Assembly (NCBI GenBank): GCA_947494145.1
Contig: CANLTZ010000021.1
Span: 1-60,634, forward strand
Length of the DNA: 60,634 bases
Direction of reading: 5' to 3'
Source: an uncultured Jannaschia sp.
GTDB taxonomy: Bacteria > Pseudomonadota > Alphaproteobacteria > Rhodobacterales > Rhodobacteraceae
Below, piece after piece: positions 51,616 to 59,453 of the stretch. The notes beneath the pieces were generated by a model, which worked only from the letters and a program-made list of their open reading frames with translations, had not been told where the DNA came from and searched no databases. How positions within the stretch are numbered: position 1 is the stretch's first letter; each line of letters begins with the position of its first letter. The translations under genes were made by a program, and so were the position numbers.

Positions 51616-52539
51616 TTACAAGGCGATCTTGCTTGCCTTTGCGTATCTTGCCGACACTTCATTCATGGCGGCGGTCAGATTGTTCATCTCACTGTAAACA
51701 GTCTCGCGCTCTTCTCGGCTCAGGGTGCCGTCGCTTTCCAGACGCTCCAGCAGGGGGCGGACCGATTGCCATCTTGCGGCGATCTCGGCCAGGTCGGCGG
51801 CGATCTCTTCGGTGGGGGGCGGGGTGACACCGGCTTCGGGCATCCCGTTCCGCAACGCGCCGAGCGCCAGCTCATAGAGGTCGATGGCGCCGCGCAGTTC
51901 TTCGCGGGCTTCCGTAGCGTAGATATCTTCAGCCAGCATGCACGCGCTTTTCGAGATGATCTGCGGCAGCATGCGCTGACGGCTGACGATATCGAGCGAC
52001 ACGGCATCGGCGGCCAGAAGCACGGTGGGGTCGGCATATTCGCCGATCAGGTCGCCCACCAGCGCCTGGGTGATGTCGAGAAGCTTGGGCGCGGCTTCGG
52101 TGGCATAGCTGACGGCGGTCAGCGCGTCGGCTTTTTCGTTTTCGATCATGGCGCGCATCTCGTCGCGCACGGGATGCCAGACGGTGTTCATCTCATCGAT
52201 GCGGGCCAGCACGCGGCGGTCGCGTTCGGGGGTACGGATCAGGATGAAGACATCGCCGAATTCCAGCGCGTTCATGATGCGGTCATATTCGCCCATGGAG
52301 GCCTGAAGATAGCCAAGCGCTTCCCAGCCACCGATCCCGGCGGCAGCGTTGCAGGCGGAGGCGGGGATGCGCTGGCTGAGCATGCGCAACTTGCCAGCAT
52401 AGTCGATCCGCTCGGAGCCGCCGTTATCCTTGATGATGCCGGCGGGGCGGGGATTGTCCTGGGTGGCAAGGGCGGGGGTCGCGGCCATCAGGGCGGCGAC
52501 ACAGAAGGCAAGGGATCTTGTCGTGGAACGGATGGGCAT
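51616..52539 (-). CDS. Periplasmic tandem PilJ-N (nitrate-sensor-like) protein 3
   Basis: 307 aa from the ATG at 52539, eight bases after AAGG. A signal peptide (STTRSLAFCVAALMAATPALA) precedes GSERIDYAGKLRMLSQRI and, later, LDIVSRQRMLPQIISKSAC. The second motif is less canonical (SRQRMLPQI for AGRQRMLAQR). It is the most diverged of the three, so it may be the ancestral copy. It follows the PstS-OmpA gene by 99 bp on the same strand. The set of three probably acts in the periplasm, but no partner receptor lies in the window. Confidence 0.72.
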   Translation of the reverse strand: MPIRSTTRSLAFCVAALMAATPALATQDNPRPAGIIKDNGGSERIDYAGKLRMLSQRIPASACNAAAGIGGWEALGYLQASMGEYDRIMNALEFGDVFILIRTPERDRRVLARIDEMNTVWHPVRDEMRAMIENEKADALTAVSYATEAAPKLLDITQALVGDLIGEYADPTVLLAADAVSLDIVSRQRMLPQIISKSACMLAEDIYATEAREELRGAIDLYELALGALRNGMPEAGVTPPPTEEIAADLAEIAARWQSVRPLLERLESDGTLSREERETVYSEMNNLTAAMNEVSARYAKASKIAL

Positions 52540-52638
52540 AGGTTTCACCTTTGGGCCTGAGTGAGAAGCCGTGGGGGATGGCAGAACGGGGTGGCAGGCG
52601 GGGGGATGGGGCCGCCTTCTGGCGGCCCCGGTCAGGTC

Positions 52639-54228
52639 TTAGCGGGGCGTCTGGACCCAGACTTCCACGCGGCGGTTGATGGCCCGGCCATTGTCGGTGG
52701 TGTTGCAGGCCGAGGGGGCGATTTCGCCGAAGCCCTGGGCGGCCATGCGGACACCCGACAGCTGGTCACCGGCGCGGTTCTGGATTTCGCGCAGGATCTG
52801 CTCGGCGCGCTGCATCGACAATTCGCGGTTGCTGTCGAAGGCGCCCACATCGTCGGTGAAGCCCACGAACAGGACCTCTGTACCTTCGGGCTTGTCGGCC
52901 AGGTAGGTGGCCAGACGCTCCATGTCGATGGCGCCCCGCTCATCGAGGTTGGAGGAGCCGGTGCGGAAGCGGAACGTGGTGGACAGGCGGTCATAATCGA
53001 CCATCTGGCCCAGCATTTCCCGCATCACGCCGCCTTCATAGACGTCGGCATTGGGGTCGAGCAGCATGCGCGCGCGGTCGCCATCGAGGGGCTGGGGCCG
53101 CGAGGCCACGCCCAGATCGATGAAGCCCGCCTTGCGGATGACGCCGTCGGCTTCGGGCGAGAGCACGTAATCCAGGAAGTCCTGGGACGCTTCGCTGAGC
53201 GCGTCTTCGCGGTTGTAGAGATACAGGCGGCGCTGCAGGGCATATTCTTCCGTCCGGGCCGAGAAGGCGTCGGGCGTCATGGTGATGCCGCACTGGTTGA
53301 CCAGGCTGAGCGGCTTGGCGCCCCGCTGGAAGGCGTAACCGGCATAGCCGATGGCGGTGGGGTCGTCATTGACGAGCGCGGCCATGTCGTTGTTGGTCTC
53401 GGCCACGATCACGCCGGGCATGGCTTCGATATCGGCAGCGCCGTAGACGGCGGATTTGAAGACCGACCGGGTGCCGCTGTCGCGCGGGCGGTCGATGACG
53501 GTGATGGGCAGGTCTTCGCCGCCCACCTGGTTCCAGTTGGTGATCTGGCCCGAATAGATGGCGGCCAGGTCGGTCATGGAAATACGCGAGACGGGGTTCG
53601 ACGGGTGGGTGATGACCACCAGGCTGTCGATGGCGACGATATGTTCGTTGCGCGGGCTGACCATGTTGCCGGCCCCGGCATCGCGCAGCGCGCGGGCTTC
53701 GTCGGGGCGGATGCGGCGCGAGGCCATGCCGATTTCGGCGGTGTTGTCCATCAGCGCGCGGAAGGCGTCGCCCGAGGCGGTGGAATTCACCAGATAGGTG
53801 CCCAGCTCATCGCCGAAGCCGCCATCGCCGACCATGGTGGCCAGCAATTTGCCTTCGTCGCCGATGGAGGTGGCGGTCACTTCGGCGTCCAGGAAGCCGG
53901 CATAGCCTTCCATCAGAAGCGGCATGACACCCAGACCCACCGTGTCGGAGCCGGCGATGACCACGTCGGCGGCCTCGGTCTCGAAGGTCGGACAGGCGGC
54001 GCCTTCACAGCGCACACGCTCGGCCGACAGGCGCAGCTCGCCCAGGGGGGTGCGGATGACGTAGCTGTTTTCGGTGAATTCGACGAACTCACCCGTGATG
54101 TCCACGGTGCCATCCGACGAAATGAGATTGACGGTATCAGCCTGGGCCAGGCTGGGCAGCAACAGGGCGCCGGCCAGGGCCAGACCGCGCAGAGCGCTGC
54201 TCGACTTGAGGAGACGGGAGGTCGTCAT
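52639..54228 (-). CDS. PstS-like phosphate-binding protein fused to OmpA domain
   Basis: 529 aa from the ATG at 54228, behind AAGGA; the frame is open to 54348. A signal peptide (SSALRGLALAGALLLPSLAQA) is followed by a short beta-rich region, then a PstS-like ligand-binding domain (IAGSDTVGLGVMPLLMEGY, IVAIDSLVVITHPSNPVSRI, DLAAIYSGQITNWNQVGG, RDSGTRSVFKSAV). The C-terminal 120 residues are an OmpA-like peptidoglycan-binding domain (FRTGSSNLDERGAIDMERLATYL, GFTDDVGAFDSNRELSMQRAE, NRRVEVWVQ). The protein would bind phosphate or a similar anion while held to the cell wall, and no Pst permease is linked. Export to the periplasm is certain by sequence; the exact ligand is not. Confidence 0.85.
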   Translation of the reverse strand: MTTSRLLKSSSALRGLALAGALLLPSLAQADTVNLISSDGTVDITGEFVEFTENSYVIRTPLGELRLSAERVRCEGAACPTFETEAADVVIAGSDTVGLGVMPLLMEGYAGFLDAEVTATSIGDEGKLLATMVGDGGFGDELGTYLVNSTASGDAFRALMDNTAEIGMASRRIRPDEARALRDAGAGNMVSPRNEHIVAIDSLVVITHPSNPVSRISMTDLAAIYSGQITNWNQVGGEDLPITVIDRPRDSGTRSVFKSAVYGAADIEAMPGVIVAETNNDMAALVNDDPTAIGYAGYAFQRGAKPLSLVNQCGITMTPDAFSARTEEYALQRRLYLYNREDALSEASQDFLDYVLSPEADGVIRKAGFIDLGVASRPQPLDGDRARMLLDPNADVYEGGVMREMLGQMVDYDRLSTTFRFRTGSSNLDERGAIDMERLATYLADKPEGTEVLFVGFTDDVGAFDSNRELSMQRAEQILREIQNRAGDQLSGVRMAAQGFGEIAPSACNTTDNGRAINRRVEVWVQTPR

Positions 54229-54427
54229 GTTTCGATCCTTCGACAATTTACAAGCCGACGTCCGCGACGCCGGGAGGGAGAGCCCTTTCCCTTGGGAAGG
54301 GTACTGGTCCCTGAAGTGCCGAAGCCCCATGGCGGTTTTGGGGCACAATATTAGGGAATCGGGGGCATCCGTTGCCGGATCCCGGCTGGCGGCCAGGGTT
54401 TCGCCACATTTGGGCGGGTTGGAGGCG

Positions 54428-55258
54428 TCAGGCGGGGCTGTCGAGATGGGCGAAGATGGCCCGCAGCGCCGGGGCGTCGCCGGTCTGGAAGGCGATGACC
54501 TGCATCAGCGGCGCCCCCGAATCGCCCAGCCCCGGCCAATGGGCCAGCCCGAAGGCCACGCCATCCACCGGCCCCGTCTGGCGCAGCCAAAGCGTCAGCC
54601 CCGCGCCGTCGCCGCGCCCGGGCAGGTCCGACAGGACGGGCCAGACCGTGGTGGCCAGGGCCTGCATCGGGTCTTCGAAATCGGCGATGCCCGCGATCTC
54701 GCCCGGGGCTTCGGGGCCGCCCGCCAAGGTCAGGCAGGCCTTGATGCGCCCGCCCGCGCGCGCGGTGAAGCGCTCTGGCGGCGGCAGGTGGTCATCGGGT
54801 TCGGGCAGCGCCAGAAGGCTGGCCAGATGCGGCACGGCCAGCCCGCCGCTTTCGCCCGCGGCGGCAGCTTCCTCGGTGGCGGTGATGGCGCCGCGGGCGC
54901 CTTCGGCGAAGCGGCGCAGCAGGGCGGCCAGGGCCTCGGCGGCGTCGGTTTCTTCGCTGCTGAGCATCTGGCCGGGCAGATCGCCCGGGGCCAGGGCGGC
55001 ATCGGCCGTGTCCAGGCGGCGCAGGCGGCGGCCGCCCACCAGAAGCGACAACGCCACCCCGGTCTGGGACGTCACCACCAGGCGCGTGCCCAGCACGGTG
55101 TCGTCGATCATATGAAGCAGGGCGCGCAGCACCCAATCGGGCCCGCGGGCGGCATGGACGATGACAAGGCCGGGCGCGCGGCCTTCGCCGGTCTGCACAT
55201 GGTCGGCCCCGGCCTCGGCCAGACGGGCCAGGCGCGCGCGCAATTCGTCATCGCTCAT
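54428..55258 (-). CDS. Unknown protein, coupled to the 121-aa protein
   Basis: 276 aa from the ATG at 55258, overlapping the upstream stop by four bases. It is Ala/Leu/Gly-rich, cytoplasmic by sequence, with no recognised domain. LVIVHAARGPDWVLRALLHMI and LVVTSQTGVALSLLVGGRRL look like alpha/beta segments. A Glu/Ala-rich helical stretch lies mid-protein. It shares regular GC-rich codon use with its neighbours, so it is a real gene. The link with the PstS-OmpA gene downstream (200-bp gap) is uncertain. Confidence 0.65.
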   Translation of the reverse strand: MSDDELRARLARLAEAGADHVQTGEGRAPGLVIVHAARGPDWVLRALLHMIDDTVLGTRLVVTSQTGVALSLLVGGRRLRRLDTADAALAPGDLPGQMLSSEETDAAEALAALLRRFAEGARGAITATEEAAAAGESGGLAVPHLASLLALPEPDDHLPPPERFTARAGGRIKACLTLAGGPEAPGEIAGIADFEDPMQALATTVWPVLSDLPGRGDGAGLTLWLRQTGPVDGVAFGLAHWPGLGDSGAPLMQVIAFQTGDAPALRAIFAHLDSPA

Positions 55259-55620
55259 GCGCTGCCCCCCAGACGGTCCAGGCAATCGCGGGCCTCATCG
55301 AGAAAGGCCGCCAGATCCAGATCGGCATCGCACAGGCAGCACAGCGCCTCGTTGGGGGTGGCCACGGGGCGCAGGAAGACGGCAAGCCCGTCATCGGAGG
55401 CCACCACGGCCGTGTCGCAGGACGTGTCGGGATCGTGTTCGCCCGCATCCACCGCCGACAGAACCGCGCCCCCTTCGTTGCACAGCGCGTTGAGTTCCTC
55501 GCGCGGGGCGGGAACCCGTGTCTGGGACAACAGCACCAGCGGGACCGACAGATCGGCATAGACCGCCACCCGGCATGCGGTATGGGCTTCGGTCAGGGAT
55601 TTGAGGATATCGGCGGCCAT
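55255..55620 (-). CDS. Unknown small protein (possible Roadblock/LC7-like fold)
   Basis: A 121-aa cytoplasmic protein. The alternating pattern (helix ADILKSLTEAHTA, then strands CRVAVYADLSVPLVLLSQ, and a central helix) resembles small alpha/beta proteins such as Roadblock/LC7, but no signature proves it. Five cysteines are present, two adjacent (LCCLCD), which is unusual. Its ATGA overlap with the next gene shows that the two products are made together and may interact. Confidence 0.6.
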   Translation of the reverse strand: MAADILKSLTEAHTACRVAVYADLSVPLVLLSQTRVPAPREELNALCNEGGAVLSAVDAGEHDPDTSCDTAVVASDDGLAVFLRPVATPNEALCCLCDADLDLAAFLDEARDCLDRLGGSA

Positions 55621-55901
55621 GGCGCGGGGATCCCGTCATCGAATACGATGCGCGACCTATGCCATGGGGCCGGGCGCGGGGGAAGGCAGGCATCGCGCGG
55701 GGGACAAGACCCCGCATTAACCATTTGAGCGGATCGGTAGGGGCGGGGCGGGGCAGTCTTGACCCTGAAGACCCTGGCGCACGCGTCCTTGGACGCGTTG
55801 GGGAACAATCGCCGCGCCAGCGCGGCAGGCGACGCCCAGCGGCGCCCCTCGGAAGACGGACGCATCATCAGAGCCGGGACATGCCATATCACACGGACGC
55901 G
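55621..55901. other. Gene-free gap between the effector cassette and the unknown pair
   Basis: 281 bp without a supported gene. ACGCGTCC (55781-55788) and GGACGCGT (55791-55798) form a perfect 8-bp stem with a two-base loop that could end transcription of the effector cassette from the right. No T-run follows. Confidence 0.45.
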
Positions 55902-56690
55902 CTACAGGAGGCCCAACATTCCACGGTCCAAGAGATACGCCTCGGCTTTATTGCAGGCCTCGATATCCGGCGCCTTCATGTTCATCATCCGCTCTTGCAG
56001 CAGCAGGAACGTCCCACCCCGGTAAGGCTCCACCATGGCCAGGGCGTCGCCGGGATCGGTCAGCGCGTCGGGCATCCAGCCCATCCAGCCGAATGACCTG
56101 CGATCTGGGAAGAGGTTCTTTTGCAGCCCCGTATACATGGTCGGTTGGGCGACGATCCAATCGACGTCCCAGATATCCATGGCGGCGAACATGATATCGC
56201 GCATGGTGTGCCAGTTTTGGTACCAGAAATCCGTTTTGTCGCGCATGGGCATCTGAAGAACGAGACTGCCGAAATTCCGACCGTTTCGATAGACGGTGCG
56301 TTGTATCGCGCCCTCATAGGCACCGTCGGTGCGAACAGATAAAGATATGGGGGCCGCGGGGTCGTCAGAGACCTTCCTTCGATGTGCGGCGATCATATCG
56401 TCCAGGAAACTTTCAGGATCGTCGAATAGGAATGTCGTGTTTGGCGAAGCCGATAAGCGGTCAAGCTCTGCCAGGTCCTCTTCACTTTGTTCATCCTGTA
56501 GGGCCAACTTGTCCATTAGGGCCCGGCCGCGTGCGACGGCCTCTTTGTCCATGATACCAAATCTTGAGAACAGAGCGTGCAGCGGGCGAACATAGTTCGC
56601 CAACCGCATCATGCGACCGAATTCTTCGCTGATGGCATTGGCATCGCTTTCCGCTTGTACGCCTGGTGTGAAGCCTGCCAGTCTGTACAT
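55902..56690 (-). CDS. Imm52-like immunity protein 1 (diverged)
   Basis: 262 aa from the ATG at 56690, which follows AGGAG. The conserved GW motif of the Imm52 family is present as SFGWMGWMPDAL near residue 207, preceded by a WDVDWIVAQP segment and followed by a terminal region comparable to PGTLV in the other two copies (GGTFLLLQE). The N-terminal half is much diverged. It is the last gene of the effector cassette. Its base composition is more AT-rich than the replicon average. It probably protects against a different Tox-REase-5 nuclease whose toxin gene is not in this plasmid (inference). Confidence 0.65.
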   Translation of the reverse strand: MYRLAGFTPGVQAESDANAISEEFGRMMRLANYVRPLHALFSRFGIMDKEAVARGRALMDKLALQDEQSEEDLAELDRLSASPNTTFLFDDPESFLDDMIAAHRRKVSDDPAAPISLSVRTDGAYEGAIQRTVYRNGRNFGSLVLQMPMRDKTDFWYQNWHTMRDIMFAAMDIWDVDWIVAQPTMYTGLQKNLFPDRRSFGWMGWMPDALTDPGDALAMVEPYRGGTFLLLQERMMNMKAPDIEACNKAEAYLLDRGMLGLL

Positions 56691-56792
56691 CGTTACTCCT
56701 GAATATAGTCGCCATGCGGATCGGTCTGGGCCGGGTGCGGGGTGTGGCGGTTCGCAGAAGGGCTGCGCCATCCGCTTTTTTCCAAACCCGTT

Positions 56793-57584
56793 TCAGTCGC
56801 GGGTGCCCGGGCCCGGCGGGGGGCTGGCGCGGATCAGCTCTTCCTGGGTGGGCAGAACGCCCAGTTCGACCAGCGCCAGTTCGACCTTTTGGGCCTGTTC
56901 CAACTGCGCCGGGATCTCGGATTGCAATTGTTGGTCTTGCGAGGCGACCAGCGTGCCCGGCCCCACCGGGATCGCCCGCGCCCCCAAAGGCAGATCCTTT
57001 ATGTCGATGGGCTCTGGAAACCAACCGAGCCAGCCGCCCCAGGCGCGGTGTTTGTGGATGCGGCCCTCCAGTTCGTAGAGGTAGCTGTCGAACCAGATGT
57101 AGCGGGGGACGCGCCAGGCGACGATGAGTTCGGTCAGGCGGGTCCAGCCTGCGAGGTCGAGGAAATTCGGAGGACGGCGGACGTCGCTGGCATAAAGCAA
57201 TTGATCCGATTGTCTGCGCTCAACCCCGCCTTGAAAATCAAAAACATCATAATAATCATATGGGTCATTTGATGCAGAAGGTGTCGCATGCGGCAAACTT
57301 AGTGAGAATGTGTCCCCGAAATCCTCATAATGCCCCACTTCTCTTGCGTTTCGAGCATGCTCCGTTTTGAGATATTCTAAATAAATGACAGGCTCTGCCA
57401 CAGGGTTGAGCCCTAGATTTTTTTGTGCCTCTTCATCCGTTCTGGAATAAACCCAATTGCCGCTAAAGACTAATTCCCCATCTAGGCTGCGGGCAAATAT
57501 ATGAAAATTTTCTATCGCTTCCGTGATTTCTTCATATTGATTATCAAAATATGCCGTTAGAGTGACGTCATTGCGTGGATCCAT
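56793..57584 (-). CDS. Imm52-like immunity protein 2
   Basis: 263 aa from the ATG at 57584, which overlaps the stop of a toxin remnant (TAATG). HRAWGGWLGWFPEPID near residue 185 is the Imm52-type GW motif, and VGPGTLVASQDQQLQ follows. From FLDLAGWTRL to the end it is nearly identical to immunity protein 3, while the first 135 residues have drifted (LTAYFDNQYEEIT vs LSAYFDNRYEPLV). The N-terminal part is AT-rich and the C-terminal part GC-rich. In TseT/TsiT-type systems the immunity protein blocks the nuclease directly in the cytoplasm. This copy has its own truncated toxin tip upstream and may now be an orphan. Confidence 0.75.
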   Translation of the reverse strand: MDPRNDVTLTAYFDNQYEEITEAIENFHIFARSLDGELVFSGNWVYSRTDEEAQKNLGLNPVAEPVIYLEYLKTEHARNAREVGHYEDFGDTFSLSLPHATPSASNDPYDYYDVFDFQGGVERRQSDQLLYASDVRRPPNFLDLAGWTRLTELIVAWRVPRYIWFDSYLYELEGRIHKHRAWGGWLGWFPEPIDIKDLPLGARAIPVGPGTLVASQDQQLQSEIPAQLEQAQKVELALVELGVLPTQEELIRASPPPGPGTRD

Positions 57585-57696
57585 TATCCCCTCCAATTTC
57601 CATAATCTTCCGCCGGATCGGATGTGCGCATGTCGGTTTCGTTGATTTCCTCCAAGATAGTCCCATACGTCATTGGAACATGTGCTTTCCCGACCG
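57585..57696 (-). pseudogene. Remnant of a Tox-REase-5 effector 3' end
   Basis: Read on the minus strand, this gap translates as a 30-residue tail ending HVPMTYGTILEEI...MRTSDPAEDYGNWRG with a stop at 57584-57586. The full effector ends HAPMPYGAIWEEI...MRTSDPAEDYGNWRG. The nucleotide sequence 57571-57640 also matches 58475-58544. The front of this toxin copy has been lost and replaced by the end of immunity gene 3. It shows that toxin-immunity units were duplicated in tandem. Confidence 0.88.
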
Positions 57697-58488
57697 TCAG
57701 TCGCCCGACCGCTCCCCCGACGGCGGGCTGGCGCGGATCAGCTCTTCTTGCGTGGGCAGCACGCCCAGGTCGACCAGGGCCAGTTCGACCTTCTGGGCCT
57801 GTTCCAACTGCGCCGGGATCTCGGATTGCAATTGTTGGTCTTGCGAGGCGACCAACGTGCCCGGCCCCACCGGGATGGCCCGCGCGCCCGGGGGCAGGTC
57901 CTGCGCGTCGATGCGCTGCGGGACCCAGCCCAGCCAGCCGCCCCAGGCCCGGTGTTTGTGGATGCGGCCTTCGAGTTCGTAGAGGTAGCTGTCGAACCAG
58001 ATGTAGCGGGGGACGCGCCAGGCGACGATGAGTTCGGTCAGGCGGGTCCAGCCTGCGAGGTCGAGGAATCCCGGTGGACGCGCGACCTCACTGCTGAAGG
58101 ACAGTTTGTCGGATTGTTGTCGGTTGACGCCTCCCCAGAAATGAAAAACGTCGTAATAATCATAAGGATCGTTTGGCGGCGACGGAGATGCATGTGGTAA
58201 CGTCAGCGAAAACGTTTCTCCGAAATCACCATAGTCGCCAACCTCTTCGGTATTACGAGTATGTTCGGTGCGCAAATAGTCCATCCACACTTCGGGTTCA
58301 GTAACCGGGTTGAAGCCTTGATTATTCTGGGCCTCCCTACGAGTTCTAGAGTAAACCCAATTACCATTAAAAATTAGATTCCCATCAAGAGATTTTCCGA
58401 ATATTCGGAAATCTTCAAGAGCGGCTACCAACGGTTCATAGCGATTGTCAAAATATGCCGATAGAGAAAGGTCGTTGCGTGGATCCAT
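57697..58488 (-). CDS. Imm52-like immunity protein 3 (cognate candidate)
   Basis: 263 aa from the ATG at 58488, whose first base is the last base of the effector stop (TAATG), with GGAGG before it. HRAWGGWLGWVPQRID is the GW motif, followed by VGPGTLVASQDQQLQ. It directly follows the intact effector gene, so it is the most likely cognate immunity protein, made by translational coupling. Compared with copy 2 the second half is almost unchanged. It has no signal peptide; a cytoplasmic nuclease inhibitor is expected. The family assignment rests on motif and on neighbours (DUF4123 and Tox-REase-5). Confidence 0.78.
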   Translation of the reverse strand: MDPRNDLSLSAYFDNRYEPLVAALEDFRIFGKSLDGNLIFNGNWVYSRTRREAQNNQGFNPVTEPEVWMDYLRTEHTRNTEEVGDYGDFGETFSLTLPHASPSPPNDPYDYYDVFHFWGGVNRQQSDKLSFSSEVARPPGFLDLAGWTRLTELIVAWRVPRYIWFDSYLYELEGRIHKHRAWGGWLGWVPQRIDAQDLPPGARAIPVGPGTLVASQDQQLQSEIPAQLEQAQKVELALVDLGVLPTQEELIRASPPSGERSGD

Positions 58489-59453
58489 TATCCCCTCCAA
58501 TTTCCATAATCTTCCGCTGGATCGGATGTGCGCATACCGACTTCCTGAATTTCTTCCCAAATGGCTCCGTAAGGCATTGGTGCGTGTTCGGTGCTCAGGA
58601 AATAGAGTTCCGCTTGCGCCGCCATAATCTCGACAACTGACGCGACGTTTGCATTACTGCACACCCATTTCAGCCAAACCCAACGGCCAGCATCCTGTTC
58701 TTCTTTGACCTTCGCGCCTTGCGCGCGAAGCTGGTCGCCAAATGCCTTTTCAAGGGTTTCATCTTGGCGCTCACCACGTCTTGCTCTTGTTGGCGCGTTG
58801 CTTGGATCACGTAAAAGGACTTCCGGGTTAACTTTCCTCCCATATCCGAACTTGCATTCGATTAATTCGCATTTGAGGTAGTCCAACCCGTCCCACGATG
58901 CCTGTCGCCCGCCTTTCCACATCAATTCTTCGATGCTCAGATACAAGCGTTCCTCGCCGGAGAAGCTGCTGACCATGGCACTGAAATGGTACCAGGGGAC
59001 GATATAGTGCTGATAGACGGTCCCGATGGCTCGGTAGGTCGGGCGCGCGATGGTTCCACCCTGAAAGCTATGGAGGATCACCTCCCCATCATCGGCAGGC
59101 GGGCAGGACGGGCAATTGCCCTGTTCCTCATGACAGCGCCGCCGGAGGCGTTGCCGGATCGTTTCTTCGCTTTCCGGCTCGGCATCTCGATCAAGCTGGA
59201 GCCGGGGGAGCCGGGGATCTCTGTAAGGCTGTGGCTGTGTCTGTCGGGGGTGGTTCTGCCGCCGGGTATTCTCGCGCCGGATGCGCTCGATCTCGCGGCG
59301 GATATCCTCTGTGGTGATCGGGTCGCCCACGGGCATGCGGCGAAAATCCTGCACGTTCCGGTGATGGGCCAAAAGCGCGGCCACCGATGTCGCCGTAATC
59401 CCGACGCCCGTCACGATGAGGCCCCAGCCCAGTGGGATCAGGGGAATTGCCAT
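58488..59453 (-). CDS. Tox-REase-5 nuclease effector (TseT-like)
   Basis: A 321-aa protein starting at the stop of the DUF4123 gene (TGATG). Residues 4-29 form one or two hydrophobic segments (LIPLGWGLIVTGVGITATSVAALL). A Pro/Arg-rich linker and a Cys triad (C107, C114, C117) follow. WKGGRQASWDGLDYLKC... and LIECKFGYG carry the restriction-endonuclease core: D188 or D191 and E199-x-K201. This is the Tox-REase-5 pattern of the P. aeruginosa T6SS DNase effector TseT. The effector would cut target-cell DNA after delivery. Carrier genes (VgrG, PAAR) are not linked. The immunity gene follows at once. Confidence 0.82.
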   Translation of the reverse strand: MAIPLIPLGWGLIVTGVGITATSVAALLAHHRNVQDFRRMPVGDPITTEDIRREIERIRRENTRRQNHPRQTQPQPYRDPRLPRLQLDRDAEPESEETIRQRLRRRCHEEQGNCPSCPPADDGEVILHSFQGGTIARPTYRAIGTVYQHYIVPWYHFSAMVSSFSGEERLYLSIEELMWKGGRQASWDGLDYLKCELIECKFGYGRKVNPEVLLRDPSNAPTRARRGERQDETLEKAFGDQLRAQGAKVKEEQDAGRWVWLKWVCSNANVASVVEIMAAQAELYFLSTEHAPMPYGAIWEEIQEVGMRTSDPAEDYGNWRG

